A stretch of DNA of 10,083 bases from Nephromyces sp. MM_2019 (Eukaryota; Apicomplexa; Aconoidasida; Nephromycida). The stretch covers positions 1 through 10,083 of the forward strand of contig JADHZB010000181.1 in assembly GCA_015657535.1 (NCBI GenBank), read 5' to 3'. The stretch's first letter is position 1, and each line of letters opens with the position of its first letter. Below, one piece after another: positions 1 to 5,059 of the stretch. The position numbers and the translations under genes are program-made. A model generated the notes under the pieces. The model made no database searches, was not told where the DNA came from, and worked only from the letters and a program-made list of their open reading frames with translations.

Positions 1-77
1 CACACACAGCCACACGCACACACAGCCACACGCACACACAGCCACACGCACACACAGCCACACGCACACACAGCCAC
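1..77. repeat. 16-bp tandem repeat, CA-rich
   Basis: Four exact copies of CACACACAGCCACACG (1-16, 17-32, 33-48, 49-64) and a fifth partial copy that breaks down after 77. The array is cut by the window edge, so its full length is unknown. A related but degenerate motif (CACACACAGCCACATGCA) occurs at about 9637-9654 inside the RPL35 intron. Confidence 0.95.
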
Positions 78-905
78 CCACCTGCACACTGGTATATGCA
101 CACCTACACACATAAACACAGACATACTCACACCCATCTCTCAATAACTATGCAAGAGTATGCACATCTTTGTGCATACCTCAACTTCATAAGCTACCCA
201 ACTCCACAGAAGAAGATGTACATACACCACACTCCTACATCATTTAGCCATCGCATGCACCAAAATATACACTAGATTCCATAGTATAGCCTAATCTCTT
301 AATGTGCGAGCTTCCACGCTCACGCCTTTGCGTCTCTACTATACTTTCCTTCACTGAGTTTCAGTGCTGTGTGCGAATCTTCTAGTGTGTTTGTCGAGCT
401 CTTCTATCAGATGCTTGCACCTTCTGTAGGTGTGTGTGTGTGTGTGTGTCTTTTGTTGTCAACAAGCTGTATGTGCGCCCTCCATCAACTCAATCGGTAT
501 GGTGTTACACACGAAATAGCGAACTTGCGAACACACAGAGCATTAGCTATCCTTCTTGGTAGGAATGTGTACGTACTCCCCCTCAGATCTAGCAACCATC
601 TCTCTAGAAAAGATTGAGCGCTCCAGCACAAGTCTTTGCTTGGGTTCAAACTGAGTAAATATTCTCGCACGCGTGTTAGAGCTCGCTGTGTGTGTGTACC
701 TGCGTTGGTAGCATTTGCTTCTGTAGCTGGTTAGAGCGTGAAAAATTGCGCACACACGCTGTTTTCTTCACAAAGATCGCTTCTTCTGTGTGTTTGTGGA
801 AGAATATATTATTCTCCACTGTGCGTGTGTGTGTTGCATGCTTGTGTGTCGGTTTTATTGCATTTTTCATCTTTTTTTCACGTGAGCATTCTACTGTACG
901 TACAG
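1..905 (+). other. Probable intron of the Snu114/EFTUD2 gene
   Basis: No exon of the Snu114 family can be read here in any frame, although its conserved HWxxVPGDPLD block should lie just upstream of 906. Content: a 16-bp tandem CA-rich repeat (1-77), unique sequence (about 170-410), a pure TG run (429-448), more TG-biased sequence, and a T-rich stretch ending at the acceptor (905). Open frames here (for example 369-617) are low-complexity and resemble no protein. The region could also hold an unrecognised divergent exon. Confidence 0.6.
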
Positions 906-906
906 T
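893..906. repeat. Perfect 14-bp palindrome at a splice acceptor
   Basis: ACTGTACGTACAGT is self-complementary. It spans the intron/exon junction of the Snu114 penultimate exon: AG is at 904-905 and the first exon base is 906. It contains the TGTACGTACA core that recurs through the window. Confidence 0.85.
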
Positions 907-986
907 CGATTGTACTAAGACCCTTGGAGCCTGCTCCTGCTCCTCATCTAGCTAGAGAATTCCTCTTGAAGACTAGGCGACGAAAG
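906..986 (+). CDS. EFTUD2: Snu114/EFTUD2 penultimate exon
   Basis: Twenty-seven whole codons, phase 0 at both ends. The acceptor is ...CTACTGTACGTACAG and the donor is AAG|GTTAGC. The exon encodes [19 protein letters not shown] followed by LLKTRRRK. The acceptor AG is embedded in a perfect 14-bp palindrome (893-906), whose last base is the first base of the exon. The usual long pyrimidine run is displaced upstream, to 870-880 (CTTTTTTTC). Confidence 0.92.
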
Positions 987-1574
987 GTTAGCTTTGTGGG
1001 GGGTGTGGGGGTGAGGGATGGAAGATGTGGGGGGTGTGCGGATTGTGTGTGGGGGGTGTGAAGACTGTAAGGGGTGTGGATGAGTGTGTGTAAGGGGTTT
1101 GGGGGGTGGGCATAGAGAATCTTCTTTATTTTTACCTGCTGTTCCCGTTGCCTGTGTGTGTAGTAAATATTTTATCGCTCGTTGATGTATGTGTAGCCGA
1201 AAGAGTCGTGTGCCGAAATCCAGTAGGTTCATGAATGGAGAATCTTTTTGTGTGTGTATGGCACGTTGACGCGTACATCGTGTGTGTCTGGCATAACGTC
1301 GTGTATATACAGCTTGTGTGTGCGTATATTGTGTGTGAGTTTGGCATAAATGTATGTGTCTGCAGCGTGAATGTGTGCATATCTTGCGTGTGTGTTTGGC
1401 ATAAAGCTGTGTTTGCAGGGTGTGTGTTTGTGTGTGCGTGAGCTTCAGCGGGTATCTTGTCTGATATATTTTACGTAATAACTGCAGGGTTTGAGTGAAG
1501 ATGTTTCCATCCACAAGTTCTTTGATGACCCTCTATTAGTCAACATCGCAGCAGATCTTCAGCAGTATTTTTAA
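906..1574 (+). CDS. EFTUD2: U5 snRNP GTPase Snu114/EFTUD2, C-terminal end (partial, last two exons)
   Basis: Join 906-986 and 1488-1574, with a phase 0 intron of 501 bases (GT at 987, AG at 1487). The product is the last 55 residues, from [19 protein letters not shown] through LLKTRRRK and [15 protein letters not shown] to [11 protein letters not shown] and a TAA stop. The [37 protein letters not shown] block is the hallmark C-terminus of the EF-2-related spliceosomal GTPase (U5-116K in human, Snu114 in yeast). Elongation factor 2 ends differently, in an ETRKRKG...FDKL type tail. Known role of the family: in the nucleus, Snu114 with Prp8 and Brr2 controls spliceosome activation and disassembly. 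The GTPase domain and all earlier exons lie left of the window. The preceding conserved HWxxVPGDPLD segment is not found in 1-905, so the upstream intron is at least 905 bases. The tail after FFDDP is divergent. I am sure of the family; the exon borders rest on homology plus matched splice sites. Confidence 0.93.
987..1487 (+). other. Snu114/EFTUD2 last intron, TG- and G-rich
   Basis: 501 bases, GT-AG. The first part (1000-1111) carries many runs of four to six G separated by TGTG spacers. The middle (about 1150-1440) is degenerate TG repeat, including a TGTATATACA core at 1302-1311. Long open frames on either strand here (for example the 188-codon minus frame at 948-1514) come from stop-poor CA/TG periodicity, and they overlap real exons on the other strand. 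Confidence 0.88.
1488..1574 (+). CDS. EFTUD2: Snu114/EFTUD2 terminal exon
   Basis: Starts in phase 0 after ATAACTGCAG and encodes 28 residues ([17 protein letters not shown], then [11 protein letters not shown]) ending in TAA at 1572-1574. The Gly-Leu-Ser-Glu-Asp-Val start continues the KTRRRK of the previous exon exactly as in other eukaryotic Snu114 proteins. No clear AATAAA-type signal is visible in the 200 bases downstream. Confidence 0.93.
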   Translation, partial: GLSEDVSIHKFFDDPLLVNIAADLQQYF

Positions 1575-1892
1575 GGAAAACAGTTGCACAGCATATACTT
1601 CAGTGTGTATGTGTTACTCTGCGTATGCATGATTCTATGCGTTCATCTCTGTGTTTTGCTCTATACGCTGCTCTGTGAATTTGTATTTATTGTGCGTCTT
1701 TATGTGTGTGTGTGTGTGTATATTTCATACGCATATAACTGTGCGTGTGTCCATAAGATCGGAGTTGTTACTACAGCATGTGACTAAAGTCTCCCTTTTG
1801 GCATCATCCTACGATTAGCTTTGAAGCTGGCAATTTGAAGCTTCTATTAGGGGTAAACAACATTTGATAAAGATGCACAAAATTCCGCTAAC

Positions 1893-2052
1893 TTTTCGAA
1901 AAAACAGTGTTTTTGAGTGTACATACACCGCAAAAATTCAAAATAAGAAGCAAATAACGAGGCTTACGCTCAAAACTCTTGAAAATGCGCAAATTTCCGA
2001 TAAATTTCCGATAAATTTCCGAAAAAATAGTGTTTTTGAGTGTACACACACC
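1893..2052. repeat. 37-bp direct repeat pair with an 11-bp triplet repeat
   Basis: Positions 1893-1929 and 2016-2052 match at 34 of 37 bases. Both read TTT(T/C)CGAAAAAA(C/T)AG and then GTGTTTTTGAGTGTACAYAC. The second copy is preceded by AAATTTCCGAT repeated in tandem (1991-2001, 2002-2012, and 2013-2022 partial). The first copy ends in an exact TGTACATACA core (1918-1927); in the second the core is altered to TGTACACACA. The island is AT-rich, unlike the CA/TG surroundings. Confidence 0.9.
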
Positions 2053-3149
2053 CCAGCAACTCAAGATGCCCCCCGCTAGAAGATGTAAAGCTATTCTTCT
2101 GCTGGTGCTTTTTATTTTGATAAGCTAAAAGCAGAAGAAGGGTGTGTGTGCTGCTAAAGAACATCCAATATAACTGCTGCCTCGTTTGAAGAAGATGGAA
2201 AAGCATCGCTTCACTCTTTTTCGACGAATTCCAAAGTATTGTACGATGTATGTACACTCGCACATGATGTTGCGCTAATCGTAGCAAATTCTCAGTGGGT
2301 TGGTGTGTGTGTGGTCTTGTTTATGTTCTTGTGTATGTGTATTCTGCTGTGTATCTGTCTTGTTTGCGTCCTTATGTGCGTGTGTGCGCGTGTGAAAAGA
2401 GAGGAAGAAGTTTGCTCCTTCTGTTTTTATGCACACACGAAGATTCCTCACTATTTCAAGGCATGTATGGAGTTTCTGCTTGAGCCACACACAAGCTCAG
2501 CCTGCACCCCGCCTGGGTGGAGCGAAAGCTTCCTCGCCTTGCACTAATAGAGATGCTGCGGATGAAGTTGAGGTATCACGTTCTCTGATGCACACAAATG
2601 AACTCCACGCACACACGTAGAATTTGGCAAGCACGAGCAATTTAACACACAGGCGTACGACTTGGCAGATACACGAACGGTTGCGCACACACGGGCTTAC
2701 CCGAGCGATCTTCCACACACACACGCTTGCACACACACGCTTGCACACACACGAGCGACCTCGCATGGAGGCACGCGTGCAATCTCGCACGTACGCACAC
2801 TGGCGCACCGCCATAACGCTGATAATAGCAGCAGTGAATTGAAAAACCCCCTCTTTTATGAGTTGTACATACATCGAGACCGTAGAAAGACTAGGAAGAT
2901 TACATTGTATATGCAGAGAACGGGAAGGAGGATTCTACCTCTAAAATAATGATATTACACACAAGCGCTTTGCTATCTGATAAGATGGGAAGTTTCAATT
3001 AGCTCTTTGGGTTAAGAAGAGGGGAATGTGGTGTATGTACACCGGCTAGTCCGTGCGATGTTGGAGGATTTTATTAGTCTTCTCCGTTGCTTCTCATTTA
3101 ACTTAGACTGCGTGTGTTTCATCTTCATGCAGGCGTTACATGGGAGTTA

Positions 3150-3540
3150 TACGCTTCTTTCTGTGTGAGTGTGTGTGTGTATGGCAGTGTGTGCTGGCGT
3201 TTGGGTTTATGCATGTTGGTGTGTGTGCTAGTGTGTGTGGCAGGTCGTGTGTGCGTGTAGCTGTGTGTTAATGTGTGTTGGCATGCTAGTGTGTCGCCAG
3301 TGTGGTATGTGTATGTTGCTGTAGTTGGTGTGCTAATGTGTGTTGGCATGCGATAGTACGTGTTGGTTTGCATGCTGGTGTGTGTGGCTGTGCGTATGTT
3401 TGTGGCTATGCATGCTAGTGTGTTGATGTTTGTGTTAGTATCTATGACTGAATATACGAGTGTCTATGTTAGAATAGGCGTGTATATCAATTTTTTCCAA
3501 TTCTATGTAGTGTGTGTCTGTGTGTGTGTGCATGTATAGC
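3150..3540. repeat. Degenerate TG repeat domain with longer internal units
   Basis: Mostly TGTG with interspersed GGCATGC and GCTAGTG. The 18-mer TAATGTGTGTTGGCATGC occurs exactly twice (3269-3286 and 3334-3351), so part of the domain arose by duplication of units larger than a dinucleotide. Confidence 0.85.
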
Positions 3541-3822
3541 TTGTGCTAGCAGCTGAATGTGTTCTCTTCAGACTACACCTTCATTCTCCTTCCTCTTCAC
3601 ATTTCCCATGAGCTTGCTTAAGGTTATTCCAGAGAAAACATCTAAAAAGCTCTTTTCAACCCCTCAATGTAAAATTTTAGACGTTTTTCCCTCCTCTTCA
3701 AGCCAATTTTCACTTCTTCATGTGATAAAGCCTCTCTGTGCTTCGTTTTGTATATGTTCCCCACGGTCTAACTACTCTTGCTTTGGTGTGTACATACCCA
3801 AATTTGATGATTGTGATGCTGA

Positions 3823-4034
3823 AGAAGTGGGAGGAGGGGGGGAAGAGGGGGGAGGGGGGGAACTAGAAGAGGGAGAAGATGAAGAAGAAGAATAAGAGGC
3901 ACAAGAGGAAGAAGAGGAACATAGAGGAACAAGGGGGACAGGAGGCAAAGAAGAGGAGGTAGATGAAGACAGCGTGTAGATGAAGACAGAGATATAGATG
4001 AAGGCGGAGAAGAAGAGGGAGAAGATAAAAACAC
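3823..4034. repeat. Homopurine tract (about 210 bases)
   Basis: The plus strand is almost entirely A and G (GAAGAAGTGGGAGGAGGGGG and similar), with two runs of seven G, and ends with repeated TAGATGAAGACAG-like units (about 3960-4010). It reads as Glu/Gly repeats in one plus frame and Ser/Pro/Leu repeats in the minus frame, and neither resembles a protein domain. Read on the minus strand, it could act as a very long polypyrimidine tract, ending in TTCTTCAG at about 3822. Confidence 0.85.
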
Positions 4035-4452
4035 AATGCTGGCTATTTCTAGCTGCCTGGCGTATTCCTCATCCAACAGCATGGTAGATTCCTCTCCCTC
4101 ATTGTATTCTCACACACAGTCGCTTCGAAGTCAGATTTTTCTATATCCCCTTCTTTTAGACACACCACGTGATAGACACCTTCTCTTGCGAGTTTTTCTT
4201 GTTAAATCTATTCCTCAATCTCTCCCTCCTATGCTGTCCCTCCCCCGCACCTCTGATTCTATCCTCTCTCCTTCTCCACTCCCCCCACACACACCTCTCT
4301 TTTCACCTCATCTACCAACCCTCTTTACCTAAATCGTAGAAATCAGTTTTTTTTCATCAATTAACTACTTCATCCTCTTCATCACTTTGAAATGATGAAA
4401 AACATCGAACACTATCTATTTCCAAGAGGTTAGGCAGCTCTTAAACGTCGAT

Positions 4453-4623
4453 ATGACACACACGCACCCGCAAACACACACAAAAACAAAGGAACACACC
4501 CACACACAAACACACACCAACACCCACACACAAACACACACCCACACACACACGCATAACCACATACACGAACACACACGCATATCCACACAAACACACA
4601 CGTATATCCACACACGCACACAT
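4453..4623. repeat. CA-rich repeat block upstream of the CCDC137-like gene
   Basis: About 170 bases of degenerate CACACA with CACCCACA, CACAAACA and CGCATA variants. All three minus frames and one plus frame stay open through it purely because of the dinucleotide periodicity, so the Val/Cys-rich frames here are not genes. Confidence 0.92.
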
Positions 4624-4735
4624 AAGCGCGAACGTTATGAACTCATAGAGATAACCTAATTATAGAGTAAAATCCACCACTTCCTCCCAAACATTCCAAC
4701 ATATTACTGACTAAAAACATCCATTTTTTTCCCAG

Positions 4736-5059
4736 ATGAAGAGGAGGTTGGGGAAAGGAAGACGAGAAGGTAGAAGAACTCCATCGTATCGCCGAGGAAA
4801 CAGCTCAATTAACACACACAGAGCCGTTGAAGATGTGAAACGCGGGAAAGGAGGGAGGGTGGAGGTGCAGAAGTCGAAGAAAGTGAAGAAGAAGGAAAAG
4901 TTGAGGAAGAACAAGCGTTTTTTGCAGAAAGGTGAAGATGAGGATGATTCTTGTGAAGAACAAGAAGTAAAGGCTTTGCAGCTCAATGGAGGGTTTAAGG
5001 TCGATTTCTCAAAAGATAAGAACTTCCTGCCTCAAATTATCCCCAAGTTTAATTCTAAG
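4736..5059 (+). CDS. CCDC137-like gene, exon 1
   Basis: Residues 1-108. ATG at 4736 is the first in-frame Met after an in-frame TAA at 4711-4713. The exon is basic (MKRRLGKGRREGRR, KSKKVKKKEKLRKNKR), then acidic (GEDEDDSCEEQE), then ends in FLPQIIPKFNSK. Donor AAG|GTATGT, phase 0. The coding sequence is of normal composition, in contrast to the TG-rich intron that follows at once. Confidence 0.87.

Larger units (their letters stand above)
1575..4735. other. Intergenic region without an established gene
   Basis: Between the Snu114 stop and the CCDC137-like ATG no protein family is recognisable. In order: 3' flank with TG runs (1580-1760); an AT-rich island with repeats (1860-2060); mixed sequence with an inverted repeat (2094-2102 against 2131-2139); TG (2300-2395); CA with repeated GAGCG-type spacers (2430-2790); less repetitive sequence (2800-3130); TG (3150-3540); mixed (3540-3820); homopurine (3823-4034); mixed and then pyrimidine-rich (4035-4330); CA (4453-4623). 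No tRNA or snRNA was recognised. Two weak minus-strand coding-like segments are described under findings. Confidence 0.6.

Noticed and set aside
1..77. Telomeric repeat at the window start
   Set aside because: The 16-bp CACACACAGCCACACG unit is a CA-rich minisatellite; it does not match common telomere repeats, and a gene runs off the same edge.
369..617. Plus frame with NLRTHRAL, reminiscent of the DLRTHTQG block upstream of the Snu114 C-terminus
   Set aside because: Only a few residues match, the following HWxxVPGDPLD block is absent, and splice sites do not support it.
948..1514. 188-codon minus-strand open frame
   Set aside because: His/Thr/Gln-rich translation of CA/TG repeats; it lies antisense to the Snu114 exons and intron and resembles no protein family.
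2093..2140. Inverted repeat TTCTTCTGC ... GCAGAAGAA as a hairpin RNA or terminator
   Set aside because: Nine-base arms with a 28-base spacer and no further support; eukaryotic context makes a terminator unlikely.
3557..3895. 112-codon plus frame ending in Glu/Gly repeats, as a leader exon of the CCDC137-like gene
   Set aside because: No family match; the acidic tail is just the homopurine tract, and no donor joins it to 4736 convincingly.
4416..4659. Three overlapping minus frames and one plus frame through the CA block
   Set aside because: All frames are open simultaneously because of dinucleotide periodicity; Cys/Val or Thr/His repeats only.
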